Assembly (NCBI RefSeq): GCF_024347215.1
Contig: NZ_AP025282.1
Span: 5,022,001-5,086,000, forward strand
DNA from: Aliamphritea ceti
GTDB taxonomy: Bacteria > Pseudomonadota > Gammaproteobacteria > Pseudomonadales > Balneatricaceae
DNA: 64,000 nt
Direction: 5' to 3'
Shown: piece after piece, positions 47,972-57,424 of the stretch
Layout of the letters: each line of letters begins with the position of its first letter
Numbering within the stretch: position 1 is the first letter of the stretch
Program-made: the position numbers and the translations under genes
The notes under the pieces: generated by a model
Database searches by the model: none
Seen by the model: the letters and a program-made list of their open reading frames with translations, nothing else
Told to the model about the DNA's origin: nothing

Positions 47972-49678
47972 ATGAAAATACTTCTTAAAAAAATAAATAT
48001 TAGAACCCAGATATTCGGCAACGCAGCACTACTTCTAAGCTTTATTATTATCTGTTCTACCTATTCGATCCTAACAATGAAAAACATAGGAAATGAACTG
48101 ACCAGCATTGCTCACCTTGATATTCCACTCACTGAAAAATTCACCAAAATCAGTACTCACCAACTCAAACAGGCGCTCATGTTTGAACGTGCAATTCGAC
48201 AAGGTGAACAAATAGAAAAAGGACATGAACAACTCATAAGCGAGCAGGAACAGACAATTCAAGATTTTAATTCGCTAAGTAAACTTATTAACCCAGAGAT
48301 AAGTAGCGCTATAGCCCTTACTAAAGAGGCTCTTCAGAAAAGCCAAAGCAAACCTGAAAAGGACGAATTCTCCAAAATCATTCAAATGTCTGAAGCCATT
48401 AATACCCATTACCAACAGTTTCAATCTCAGGCATCGATAGCCCTTTCACTTCTCCAACAACACCGCATACAGGAAGTTGAAAAACTTATACCCGATATCA
48501 CGCATCAGGAAGATATGCTCAGCAAAGAACTGGAAACAGTAGTGGACGAAATAAGCACATTTACTGAGCACGCAGCAAAAAAAGCCCTCGCTCACGAGCA
48601 ACAAGCCTTGTACATACTTTTATCTATCACACTGTTTTCAATCGCACTGGGAGGAATAATTTCATTTTTGATCACTCAAACCATCTGGCAACTAATAGGT
48701 AATGAACCCAAATTACTAAATGTCATTGCACGTAAAATTGCTGAAGGTGACCTGAGAGCTAAAACTAACTCAAATAAAACATCCGGCGTGTATAAATCCA
48801 TCAACATGATGCTGACAAATTTAAAGCAGCTCATTAACAGCATCCAGAGCAGCGGTAATCATTTATCTTCATCATCACAGGAGCTCGCTACGATTACAGA
48901 ACAAACTAACCAAAACCTCCTGTCGCAACAGGAAAATACCGAACAAGTTGCCACTGCCATTACTGAAATGAGTGCCGCGGTTGAGGAAATTGCTCACAAC
49001 ACAACTCAGGCATCTGATACCGCTATCGAAGCGAAGCAGCAAACCAATGAAAGTAGCCAGTTAGTCGATAAAACTGTTACCGGTGTCCACCAGCTTTCAC
49101 AACAACTCACGGAAACAATGGCTGTTATTGGTGCATTGGAAAACGACGCTATTGAGATCAACGGCATACTCGATGTCATCAAAAATATAGCCGACCAAAC
49201 CAACCTACTGGCCTTGAATGCCGCAATAGAAGCAGCACGTGCCGGTGATCAAGGTCGTGGCTTCTCGGTAGTTGCCGACGAAGTACGTTCACTGGCTCAA
49301 AACACCCAGAATTCTGCTGCCGAAATCGAACACATGATCAATCGATTACAGAAAAGTGCGAACGCCTCGGTAGAGTCGATGCGTCATGGATCGGAACAAG
49401 CCAACCAGGTACTGGCCAACTCAGAACAAGTATCGGAATCGCTACAACAGGTTCAGCACGCGGTCTCAAGTATTTCGGATATGAACGCTCAGGTTGCCAC
49501 TGCCGCAGAAGAGCAGCGCGCAGTAGTAAACGAGATAAATAAAAACATACTCGAAATAAATAACATGGCCCAAGAAAATGGCGAGGGCTCGAAGCTACTA
49601 AATTCCACAAGTAATAATCTGGCACAACTCGCTATAGAACTGGAACAGAAGATAAAACAATTCAAGCTAACAGCATGA
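47972..49678 (+). CDS. Methyl-accepting chemotaxis protein
   Basis: A 568-residue chemoreceptor. A first helix near residues 15-35, a four-helix-bundle-like periplasmic sensor, a second helix around residues 212-233, a HAMP domain (NEPKLLNVIARKIAEGDL) and a full signalling hairpin (QTNLLALNAAIEAARAGDQG, then GRGFSVVADEVRSLAQ) are present. GAGG precedes the ATG. The sensor shares DIPLT, QLKQALMFER and nearby positions with the chemoreceptor at 53723, so they are paralogues. No CheR-binding pentapeptide is seen. Confidence 0.92.
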   Translation: MKILLKKINIRTQIFGNAALLLSFIIICSTYSILTMKNIGNELTSIAHLDIPLTEKFTKISTHQLKQALMFERAIRQGEQIEKGHEQLISEQEQTIQDFNSLSKLINPEISSAIALTKEALQKSQSKPEKDEFSKIIQMSEAINTHYQQFQSQASIALSLLQQHRIQEVEKLIPDITHQEDMLSKELETVVDEISTFTEHAAKKALAHEQQALYILLSITLFSIALGGIISFLITQTIWQLIGNEPKLLNVIARKIAEGDLRAKTNSNKTSGVYKSINMMLTNLKQLINSIQSSGNHLSSSSQELATITEQTNQNLLSQQENTEQVATAITEMSAAVEEIAHNTTQASDTAIEAKQQTNESSQLVDKTVTGVHQLSQQLTETMAVIGALENDAIEINGILDVIKNIADQTNLLALNAAIEAARAGDQGRGFSVVADEVRSLAQNTQNSAAEIEHMINRLQKSANASVESMRHGSEQANQVLANSEQVSESLQQVQHAVSSISDMNAQVATAAEEQRAVVNEINKNILEINNMAQENGEGSKLLNSTSNNLAQLAIELEQKIKQFKLTA

Positions 49679-49779
49679 CCCCTGTAAAATAGGAATCCTT
49701 TCCTTATGACCAAAGGGATCAAAGCCGCACGACAGAGAAGGTACTCAATAATTATTGGATATCTTCTTTTCTCTCTCCT

Positions 49780-49839
49780 TTTCAGATAACACTCGCGCCC
49801 ATTAATTGGTCTGTTATAATCCGGCACTGATTATTTATA
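49780..49839 (+). repeat. 60-bp imperfect direct repeat, right copy (uvrD promoter region)
   Basis: This copy matches 44872-44930 with about four-fifths of positions identical by eye. It contains TATAAT and ends 35 bp ahead of the uvrD ATG, so it is the natural uvrD promoter. A CCATTAATTGG dyad replaces the ACCC/GGGT dyad of the left copy. Confidence 0.8.
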
Positions 49840-49874
49840 CAGCAAATTCTGCATCAGCATAGACCCGGGCGCTT

Positions 49875-52097
49875 ATGGACGTATCACACCTGCTTGATTC
49901 ACTTAACGAAGCTCAGCGCGACGCAGTTTCTGCGCCGCTTGGTAACCTGCTGGTCCTGGCCGGCGCGGGCTCAGGTAAAACCCGGGTACTGGTACACCGT
50001 ATTGCCTGGCTGATTCAGACCGAAGGTTTGTCGCCTTATTCTATTATGGCGGTAACCTTTACCAACAAAGCTGCGAAAGAAATGCGTGGCCGGATTGAAG
50101 AGCTACTCGGACTGAACCCCAGTGGTATGTGGGTAGGTACATTCCACGGTCTCGCGCACCGTATTTTACGGGCACACTGGCGTGATGCAGGCTTAACTGA
50201 AAACTTCCAGATAATGGATTCGGACGATCAGCTCCGGCTGGTAAAACGCCTCAGTAAAGAAATGAATCTGGATGACAGCCGCTGGCCGGCCAAACAGTTT
50301 CAGTGGTACATCAACGCTCAGAAAGATGACGGCCTGCGCGCCGCACACATTGACCCGGGCGGCGACCCTTACGCTCAAATGATGGTAACCATGTACGGCG
50401 CTTACGAAGAAGCCTGTGAACGTGGTGGTATGGTCGATTTTGGCGAACTGATCTTACGCTCCCTGGAACTGCTGCGTGATCGTAACCCTTCCCTGCTGAA
50501 CCATTATCAGGAACGCTTCCGGTATATTCTGGTCGACGAATTTCAGGATACCAACACGATTCAGTACGCCTGGCTGAAACTGCTATGCAGTGAAATGGAT
50601 CCGCGTAAGCCTCAGCCTGAAAAACTAATGGCCGTTGGTGATGACGACCAGTCTATCTACGGCTGGCGTGGCGCTAAGATTGAAAACATTCAGCGCTTTA
50701 AAGACGACTACAACGACACGACTGTTGTGCGTCTGGAGCAAAACTACCGTTCTACCCGTAACATCCTCAGCGCGGCAAACGCTGTCATTGTTAACAACCA
50801 GGGGCGCTTAGGTAAAGAGCTCTGGACGGAAGGTACTGATGGCGAGCCCATCTCAGTGTATGCGGCATTTAACGAGCAGGATGAATCCCGTTTTATCGTC
50901 GACCAGATAGAAAGCTGGGTACGCGACGGCAATATGCGCAGCGAGTCAGCGATTTTATACCGCTCCAATGCCCAGTCCCGGGTACTTGAGGAAGCCCTCA
51001 TCCGTGCGGGAATGCCTTACCGGATTTATGGTGGCCAGCGCTTCTACGACCGTCTCGAAATTAAAAACGCGCTCGCTTATATGCGTTTACTCAGCAACCG
51101 CGAAGATGATACTGCCATGGAACGCGTTATAAACGTTCCTACCCGCGGTATTGGCGGAAAAACAATCGAAGAAGTGCGCTTGCATGCCCGTACTGAAGGC
51201 GTATCCATGTGGCGCGCTGCTAACGAAGTGGTTGAGTTAAACAAGCTATCTGCCCGCGCTGCAAACGCCCTGCAAACCTTTATTGATCTGATCAACGAAC
51301 TCGACCAGAACACCCAGCAGACAGAACTGTATGAACAGACTGAGCACGTCGTACAGTGCTCAGGCCTGATTGAGCATCACCTGAAAGAAAAAGGCGATAA
51401 AGCCCAGGCTCGGGTAGAAAACCTTGAAGAATTAGTCAGTGCGGCACGTCAGTACCTTTCCACCTGGGAGCCGGATAAAGAAGAGAACACCAATACTACG
51501 CCCCTGGCGGCCTTTCTTGATCAAGCTGCTCTGGATGCCGGTGACACTCAGGCCGATGAACATCAGGACAGCGTGCAATTAATGACACTGCACTCAGCTA
51601 AAGGTCTGGAATTTCCATTGGTGTTTCTGGCCGGTATGGAAGAAGGTCTGTTCCCGCATAATATGTCGATTGAAGAACCAGGCCGCCTGGAAGAAGAACG
51701 ACGCCTTTGCTATGTCGGCATTACCCGCGCAATGCAACAGCTGTATCTGACCTATGCAGAATCCCGTCGCCTGCATGGCAATGAAACCTTTAACCGGCCA
51801 TCACGCTTTATTCGCGAAATTCCAGAAGAGTTTCTGCAGGAAGTACGCCTGAATGCCAGTATTCGTCGCCCGGTTACCGCGCAACGTACACCTCAGCAAA
51901 CGGCTTATTCGCAGGCACAACCGGATCAGGACATCCCCGCTATTGTGCTGGGTCAGCGTGTATCCCATCCAATTTTTGGTGATGGTATCGTCGTTAACTA
52001 TGAAGGCCAGGGACCAAAAGCCCGGGTCCAGATTAACTTTGATTACGAAGGCAATAAATGGCTGGTTGTCGGTTACGCAAACCTCCAGCCACTCTAA
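49875..52097 (+). CDS. uvrD: DNA helicase II (UvrD)
   Basis: A 740-residue superfamily 1A helicase for nucleotide-excision and mismatch repair. Motif I is AGAGSGKTRVL, Ia is VTFTNKAAKEMRGRI, II is LVDEFQDTNTIQY, III is VGDDDQSIYGWRGA, IV is LEQNYRST, V is LMTLHSAKGLEFPLVFL and VI is YVGITRAMQQLYLTYA. The N-terminus DVSHLLDSLNEAQRDAV follows E. coli UvrD rather than Rep. The C-terminal tail has the HPIFGDGIV Tudor-like region that contacts RNA polymerase. Confidence 0.97.
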   Translation: MDVSHLLDSLNEAQRDAVSAPLGNLLVLAGAGSGKTRVLVHRIAWLIQTEGLSPYSIMAVTFTNKAAKEMRGRIEELLGLNPSGMWVGTFHGLAHRILRAHWRDAGLTENFQIMDSDDQLRLVKRLSKEMNLDDSRWPAKQFQWYINAQKDDGLRAAHIDPGGDPYAQMMVTMYGAYEEACERGGMVDFGELILRSLELLRDRNPSLLNHYQERFRYILVDEFQDTNTIQYAWLKLLCSEMDPRKPQPEKLMAVGDDDQSIYGWRGAKIENIQRFKDDYNDTTVVRLEQNYRSTRNILSAANAVIVNNQGRLGKELWTEGTDGEPISVYAAFNEQDESRFIVDQIESWVRDGNMRSESAILYRSNAQSRVLEEALIRAGMPYRIYGGQRFYDRLEIKNALAYMRLLSNREDDTAMERVINVPTRGIGGKTIEEVRLHARTEGVSMWRAANEVVELNKLSARAANALQTFIDLINELDQNTQQTELYEQTEHVVQCSGLIEHHLKEKGDKAQARVENLEELVSAARQYLSTWEPDKEENTNTTPLAAFLDQAALDAGDTQADEHQDSVQLMTLHSAKGLEFPLVFLAGMEEGLFPHNMSIEEPGRLEEERRLCYVGITRAMQQLYLTYAESRRLHGNETFNRPSRFIREIPEEFLQEVRLNASIRRPVTAQRTPQQTAYSQAQPDQDIPAIVLGQRVSHPIFGDGIVVNYEGQGPKARVQINFDYEGNKWLVVGYANLQPL

Positions 52098-52109
52098 GCT
52101 AACAATCCC

Positions 52110-52135
52110 AGCCGGCAATTCTGCCGGCTTTTTTA
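52110..52135 (+). terminator. Terminator of uvrD
   Basis: AGCCGGCA (52110-52117) pairs with TGCCGGCT (52122-52129) across ATTC, followed by six T. Confidence 0.92.
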
Positions 52136-52250
52136 TACATAGATTCCCTTATTCGCCATTAGTCGTAGTTTTTTTGTCTTTTCCCCTTTATTTTTTGTGG
52201 GTAATCAGGCAAAAAGGTATTAACTGAAACTGAATACTGGCAAAGGGAAC

Positions 52251-53480
52251 ATGGCCTCTTTCTTTCGTGGCTCCATATATGCAGCAACAGCAATGACCGG
52301 GTTACTCTGGTCAGCACTGCTGTGTATCTACAGCATGCTGATATGCCCTTTCCTGGCGGGCATGCAGGCGCCGGTATTATTCTGCCTCTATACCACCAGT
52401 ATCGCCGCCGCCCTTTGCATTCAACCTGCCATTCATCAAGCTATTACCAACAGAACACGCCAATACTCTTCTACCATCCGATTCGGTCTCCAGCTGTTTT
52501 CATGGATAACGCTGGGGGCTGGCCTAGCTTTGTTTAACTATCTGGCATTCGATCTGCCATCCGGCAGTGGTGAAAAAGTAATACTAGGATTTGGCTTTTT
52601 AGGCGTCTACAGCAGCATCAGCCATTTACTGAAGCAACCGCTACCTCCCCTTAAACCAAAGCAGCTTCAGCGATACCGCAACCTGCTAGTCAGCGGGATA
52701 TATTGCTTACCGGTTATCCTTGCCGGCATTACTATCTGGATTATCGCTACCCAACTGTCAGTAAACTGGTCAGGCCATCAACTGCCTGCGCGCTCCCTGG
52801 AGCAGATTATGCTGAACAGCGTGCTATTTATGTTACTGATAGCCCTTCTTATCAGTCAGAGCCTGTTCCAACTCGGTTTCAGTATGCTCAATACCCAAGC
52901 CCAACAATGGCTGGCAAACATAGATCAGCGCTCTCATCAGCTAAATCCCGCACATAATTGTGAGTTTAAATGTATCAGGCAACCCAAAGTCCAGATCCTC
53001 AACAATCCGGCATATCAGCAAAAAATCATCCACCGTTTAAGAACTCTCAAATATCAGGACCCGGTTACAGGCACACATAACACACGCTTTGTTAAAGACT
53101 TTCTGCATAGCCGCTGGCAGAAAGAACCAACCCTGCAGCTACCCTTTTTATTGATTCAGATCAAAGCAACGCACTCCATAGACAAGCTAAGCTGTCGTTG
53201 CGATTCAGATGAACTGCAATCAGAAGTAGCGCGGCGTATTCATCAGTTTTTAATGCCTGAGGATATTCTGGCCCGGCTCGATAACAATTGCTTTGCCGTT
53301 ATACCCGCGAATCCCGACTTGCTGGTGGAGCGCACTATCACTCAGCATCTGAATCAGAACCTGCAAAAGGAACCACTGCTGCATTACAGCCATTCAGGTT
53401 ACATTCAGTGTAAAATCAGTAGGGAAAACTTCCTTTCTAGTGCCACTTCAAGCAAGTTTTTATACGCCATTCCAGGCTAA
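52251..53480 (+). CDS. Membrane protein with degenerate GGDEF-like domain
   Basis: A 409-residue protein. Residues 1-220 hold about six hydrophobic segments, resembling a membrane sensor module. The C-terminal 150 residues look like a decayed GGDEF domain: DPVTGTHNTRFVKDFL corresponds to the usual DPLTGLxNRR start, and ILARLDNNCFAVIPAN stands where RxGGDEFxxxxP is expected. The catalytic GGDEF is therefore lost (LDNNCF) and no cyclase activity is expected. A regulatory or nucleotide-sensing role is possible. I do not recognise the membrane domain. Confidence 0.7.
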   Translation: MASFFRGSIYAATAMTGLLWSALLCIYSMLICPFLAGMQAPVLFCLYTTSIAAALCIQPAIHQAITNRTRQYSSTIRFGLQLFSWITLGAGLALFNYLAFDLPSGSGEKVILGFGFLGVYSSISHLLKQPLPPLKPKQLQRYRNLLVSGIYCLPVILAGITIWIIATQLSVNWSGHQLPARSLEQIMLNSVLFMLLIALLISQSLFQLGFSMLNTQAQQWLANIDQRSHQLNPAHNCEFKCIRQPKVQILNNPAYQQKIIHRLRTLKYQDPVTGTHNTRFVKDFLHSRWQKEPTLQLPFLLIQIKATHSIDKLSCRCDSDELQSEVARRIHQFLMPEDILARLDNNCFAVIPANPDLLVERTITQHLNQNLQKEPLLHYSHSGYIQCKISRENFLSSATSSKFLYAIPG

Positions 53481-53722
53481 ATCAGCACTCTGATCCCCAT
53501 TTTATGTACTTTTCTTATTCGTTTTAATTTTTAGCTAAGACCCTTATTTTACAAGCAACAAAAATCAATCAACCGTTTAAGTAGACTTAAAAAAGCCACA
53601 TTTCGAACATAATCCCCACCACCTTCTGTAGCACGAGGGTTCCATTCTGCTGAATTCCAGGTGTAAGGTTGTCTGGCTGTTTCAAACAAGTTCCCCCGGC
53701 GAATAATCCAAGGAGTATATTC
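53481..53722. other. Intergenic, no gene seen
   Basis: A 240-bp A+T-rich gap ahead of the chemoreceptor. A clear ribosome binding site AAGGAG (53710-53715) sits at its end; no firm promoter was placed. Confidence 0.4.
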
Positions 53723-55411
53723 GTGTTAACTTCCTTACGTATATCATCGCGAATTTATCTTTTCGCCGCCCTTCAGCTGCTTTTACTGCTACTTATTGGC
53801 GGTATTTCCCTAACTCAAATGCAAAAAATTGGTGTCGAATTAATCGATATCGCAGAAGTAGACATTCCGATTACTAACGGACTCACCCACATTACTGAAA
53901 TTCAGCTAGAACAGGCTATTATGTTTGAACGTTCGCTGGCCTTCGGTCTTGCAGTCGAAAGCGGTCTTGGCCAAAAAGCATCACTGCAAAAATCTGTAGC
54001 TAAGTTCACTCAACTAGCCAATAAAGCTGAAAAAGAGTTTCTTGAACTGGAGCACATGATTCAGGATGCAATCCAAAAAGCGCATTCTAAAGAAGCACAA
54101 CAAAAATTCTCTGCTCTGCTAACTTCTCTGAAAAAGGTTGATGCTGAGCATCTTCAGTATAATCAGGAAGCCAAAAAAATTCTTAAACAAATGTCCAACG
54201 GTAATTCGGCTGAAGCTTTTAGCAAAGCTGAGGGTATTATCACACTGGAAGAAAACATCGACCATGCGTTAATCCGCATGCTAAATGATGTACAAGAGTT
54301 TACGCTTAAATCCGCACTGAAAGCAGAGCATGATGAGATTGCCGGACAGCAACTCATCACAGCTGTTTTTGCGATCAGCATAATCCTGGCCATTATTTTG
54401 TCAGTGATAGTTGCCCGCTCGATTACCAGCCCAATTAATAATATGCGTGATCGTCTGCAAGATCTTGCTAGCGCGGATGCCGACCTGACCGTTAAACTGC
54501 CAATAAATAAAACAGAAACAGGTGAAGCTGCCGAAGCATTTAATACGCTCATGGAAAAGCTGCGCGGTATGATCATTAGTATCTCCGACACCTCTAACGA
54601 ACTATGTGAGCACTCCCGCGCCAACATTGAAGTCATGGCTAATGCTCAGAACAGCATTGAATCACAGCAGCAACAAACCGTAATGGTTGCAGCCGCCGCT
54701 GAAGAAATGTCCGCATCCATACAAGAAGTATCCGGCAGTACTAACCGCGCCGCCGAGCTGGGAGACGTGATCAAAGATAAAGTGGCTTCCGGCATGACTG
54801 TCGCTCAGGAAAGCCAGGATATTATTCAGCGCCTGAGCGAAAATGTTGCAACTGCTGCTACTGACATTGAATCTCTGGCAACAGAAACAGATAAAATTGG
54901 CGAAGTTCTCGGCAGCATCCGCGGTATTGCAGAACAAACTAACTTGCTAGCACTGAACGCCGCAATTGAAGCAGCACGTGCAGGAGAATCCGGACGTGGA
55001 TTTGCAGTAGTAGCTGACGAAGTACGGGCACTGGCACAGCGTACCCAAACTTCAACACAGGATATTCAGTCTTTACTGGAACGGCTGCAGCAAGAAGTCT
55101 CTCACGCTGTTAGTACTATGCAAATCGGTCAGGAAAATGCTGATATTTGTATCAATAAAGCAACAGAAACCGCAGACGCTCTTAACGAAGCAACGTCAGC
55201 GGTTCTTGAAATTGCAGCGCTGAACACACAAATTGCATCTGCAACCGATGAGCAAACTATCGTTGTTCAAGAGGTAAACCAAAATCTGAACAGCATTTCT
55301 GACGCAGCAGCAGAAACCGCTGATGGTGCAAGAATGACCACTAAAGCCAGCCAGGAAATCACTGAAGAGTTAATAGAGCTACACAGCTTTGTAAACCAGC
55401 TGAAAACCTGA
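53723..55411 (+). CDS. Methyl-accepting chemotaxis protein
   Basis: A 562-residue chemoreceptor starting at GTG 53723, chosen because AAGGAG lies seven bases upstream and the first helix follows immediately. It has the same layout as the receptor at 47972: helix, sensor with DIPIT and IQLEQAIMFER, second helix (ISIILAIILSVIVARSI), HAMP (NNMRDRLQDLASADADLTVKL) and hairpin (QTNLLALNAAIEAARAGESG, then GRGFAVVADEVRALAQRT). The shared sensor motif suggests a common ligand type. The gene has its own strong terminator. Confidence 0.93.
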   Translation: MLTSLRISSRIYLFAALQLLLLLLIGGISLTQMQKIGVELIDIAEVDIPITNGLTHITEIQLEQAIMFERSLAFGLAVESGLGQKASLQKSVAKFTQLANKAEKEFLELEHMIQDAIQKAHSKEAQQKFSALLTSLKKVDAEHLQYNQEAKKILKQMSNGNSAEAFSKAEGIITLEENIDHALIRMLNDVQEFTLKSALKAEHDEIAGQQLITAVFAISIILAIILSVIVARSITSPINNMRDRLQDLASADADLTVKLPINKTETGEAAEAFNTLMEKLRGMIISISDTSNELCEHSRANIEVMANAQNSIESQQQQTVMVAAAAEEMSASIQEVSGSTNRAAELGDVIKDKVASGMTVAQESQDIIQRLSENVATAATDIESLATETDKIGEVLGSIRGIAEQTNLLALNAAIEAARAGESGRGFAVVADEVRALAQRTQTSTQDIQSLLERLQQEVSHAVSTMQIGQENADICINKATETADALNEATSAVLEIAALNTQIASATDEQTIVVQEVNQNLNSISDAAAETADGARMTTKASQEITEELIELHSFVNQLKT

Positions 55412-55427
55412 GCATTTTTCTCCGCAC

Positions 55428-55460
55428 AAAAAAAGGGCTTCATTACGAAGCCCTTTTTTT
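55428..55460. terminator. Bidirectional terminator
   Basis: A-run plus GGGCTTC (to 55441) pairs with GAAGCCC (55447-55453) plus T-run over ATTAC. It lies between the convergent chemoreceptor and thioesterase genes. Confidence 0.9.
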
Positions 55461-55476
55461 ATATCTGTAATAACGC

Positions 55477-55881
55477 TTACTGACGCCCGAAGTCCAGCGC
55501 CCGGATATGGCCATGACCGTCGATCGCGACCTGTACGCATTCAGTTTCGCTCACTTTACGCATCTCACGGGTGTCCGGGGAAACGCCCCACACTTCGACC
55601 TTAATACGTAACGAGCTGGTGCCCTGCTCAAGCACCTGAGTGTAGAACCCAAGCACAGTGCCCTGTAATACCGGGGCCATGAAAGACATCGCACCGATAG
55701 ATACCGTAGCCATTCGCCCTTCTGCCGCTTCTGCGGCACGAATCTCTGACGCTAATACCGCTTTAGAAGCAACCCAGCCGCCATAGATATCACCAAACAT
55801 ATTGGTCGCAGTGGCATCTGCCGGACAGCGAAGGCTTAACTCACCTTCAGGTTTAAGCACCTGGTCTTCTGCTGTAATCAT
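55477..55881 (-). CDS. Acyl-CoA thioesterase, YciA-like hotdog family
   Basis: A 134-residue hotdog-fold protein. DATATNMFGDIYGGWVASKA contains the N-x-x-G-x-I-x-G-G family signature with its catalytic Asn/Asp region, and MATVSIGAMSFMAPV matches the second conserved stretch. It would hydrolyse short- to medium-chain acyl-CoAs. It stands alone between a chemoreceptor and pstS. Confidence 0.88.
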   Translation of the reverse strand: MITAEDQVLKPEGELSLRCPADATATNMFGDIYGGWVASKAVLASEIRAAEAAEGRMATVSIGAMSFMAPVLQGTVLGFYTQVLEQGTSSLRIKVEVWGVSPDTREMRKVSETECVQVAIDGHGHIRALDFGRQ

Positions 55882-56130
55882 GAACTAAATCCGCACTCAA
55901 AATTGATGTTATATTGGCCGCTATTCTACCAACCAAGCCTGCCGCGTCCAGTCACCTGAACGATAAATTATTCACTCCTGGTTGCACCCCGTCATCCTGA
56001 CAGGCAATCTTCAACGGCCCTCTATTAAGCATATACCTAATAAGCCAGCTTGCTGCATATGAAGCGATATGAATATGTAACACACTGAACAATTTTCATA
56101 CAGCTTATAACCGGATAAAAAGATTACAGG

Positions 56131-56164
56131 CTGTCATATTAGTGTCACACAGCCCATCTATAGT
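56131..56164 (+). promoter_or_regulatory. Pho box and -10 element of pstS
   Basis: CTGTCATATTAGTGTCAC (56131-56148) holds TGTCAT and TGTCAC exactly 11 bp apart, matching the PhoB-binding consensus. TATAGT at 56159-56164 is placed as the -10 with the Pho box replacing the -35. This indicates induction under phosphate limitation. The rest of the 55882-56237 gap shows no gene. Confidence 0.88.
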
Positions 56165-56237
56165 GCCCATCATCGAAATACAAATCAGCCACTCTGGCTT
56201 AAACGAATAAGACTCACACTCTTTTATGGAGCTAGTT

Positions 56238-57212
56238 ATGAAACCAATGAAAAAGCTTTTTGCTGCCGTTGCAATGACCGCTACTTGCATGACTGCCAGT
56301 GCAAGTGACCTGCTTGATCCAAACCTGCCAACTTACACCAAAGCATCTGGTGTATCCGGCAACCTGTCCAGCGTTGGTTCTGACACTCTGGCAAACCTCA
56401 TGACACTGTGGGCTGAAGAGTTCAAACGTAGCTACCCGAACGTTAACGTTCAGATTCAGGCGGCAGGTTCTTCTACTGCGCCACCAGCTCTGACTGAAGG
56501 TACTTCTAACCTGGGGCCAATGAGCCGTAAGATGAAGGACAAGGAACTGGAAGCTTTCGAAAAGAAATTCGGTTACAAGCCTACTCCTGTTGCAGTTGCT
56601 ATCGATGCACTGGCTGTTTATGTACACAAAGACAATAATGTTACTGGCCTGACTATCCCACAGGTTGACGCTATCTTCTCTGCTACCCGTAAATGCGGCC
56701 TGCCAAGCGAAGTAAACAACTGGGGTGATGCCGGTGTTACTGGTTCATTGTCCGGTCAGGGTTTCCAAATCTTCGGTCGTAACTCTGTATCCGGTACTTA
56801 CGGTTACTTCAAAAAGAAAGCACTGTGTAAAGGTGATTTCCGTAACAACGTGAACGAGCAGCCTGGTTCTGCGTCAGTTGTTCAGTCTGTTTCTACTTCC
56901 CTGAACAGCATCGGTTACTCCGGTATCGGTTACAAGACTTCTTCTGTACGTGCACTGCCACTGGCGAAGAAAGACGGTCAGCCATTCGTTGAAGCCACGC
57001 CTGAAAGCGCTCTGAACGGCACTTACCCTCTGGCCCGTGCACTGTACGTTTACATCAACAAGAAGCCTGGTCAGGCTCTGCCACCAATGGAGCGTGAATT
57101 CCTGAAGATGGTAATGTCACGTGTAGGCCAGGAAGTTGTTGTTAAAGACGGTTACATCCCTCTGCCAGCTAAAATGGTTGAGAAGCAGATGAAGAGCCTG
57201 GGCCTGAACTAA
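56238..57212 (+). CDS. pstS: Phosphate ABC transporter, periplasmic binding protein PstS
   Basis: A 324-residue periplasmic binding protein with a signal peptide (KKLFAAVAMTATCMTASAS). Ligand-binding segments GSDTLANLMTLWAEEFK, AAGSSTAPPAL and FGRNSVSGTYGYFKKKALC are as in the PstS-like family of Pseudomonas. ATG 56238 is preferred over 56226 because GGAG lies seven bases upstream. Codon use is biased toward a narrow set, consistent with high expression. It has its own Pho box and terminator and is followed by pstCAB-phoU. Confidence 0.95.
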   Translation: MKPMKKLFAAVAMTATCMTASASDLLDPNLPTYTKASGVSGNLSSVGSDTLANLMTLWAEEFKRSYPNVNVQIQAAGSSTAPPALTEGTSNLGPMSRKMKDKELEAFEKKFGYKPTPVAVAIDALAVYVHKDNNVTGLTIPQVDAIFSATRKCGLPSEVNNWGDAGVTGSLSGQGFQIFGRNSVSGTYGYFKKKALCKGDFRNNVNEQPGSASVVQSVSTSLNSIGYSGIGYKTSSVRALPLAKKDGQPFVEATPESALNGTYPLARALYVYINKKPGQALPPMEREFLKMVMSRVGQEVVVKDGYIPLPAKMVEKQMKSLGLN

Positions 57213-57247
57213 GCCCTTACAACTTCAGACCTAGAGGTCTGACTGAT

Positions 57248-57276
57248 AAAAAAGGAGTCTTATGACTCCTTTTTTT
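57248..57276 (+). terminator. Terminator of pstS
   Basis: AAAAAAGGAGTC (57248-57259) pairs with GACTCCTTTTTT (57264-57275) across TTAT. A second hairpin, CAGACC/GGTCTG, lies just upstream. Together they would let pstS be expressed separately from pstCAB. Confidence 0.88.
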
Positions 57277-57335
57277 GTCTCTGAAGGTCCAGAAAAATAT
57301 GCCGATAAGATGAAACTTATTCGTTAGATTTTATA

Positions 57336-57388
57336 TGTAACAGCTTTATGACAGCTCTGTAACATTACTGTAATAGAGCTGGTATATC
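57336..57388 (+). promoter_or_regulatory. Tandem Pho boxes and -10 element of pstC
   Basis: TGTAAC (57336), TATGAC (57347), TGTAAC (57358) and TGTAAT (57369) recur at exact 11-bp steps, enough for two PhoB dimers. TATATC (57383-57388) follows as a possible -10. The first two repeats read on the minus strand are also close to the Pho-box consensus (CTGTCATAAAGCTGTTACA). Confidence 0.75.
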
Positions 57389-57424
57389 TTAGCCGCCATT
57401 AATTCCGATAGTGCTGATAGAACC

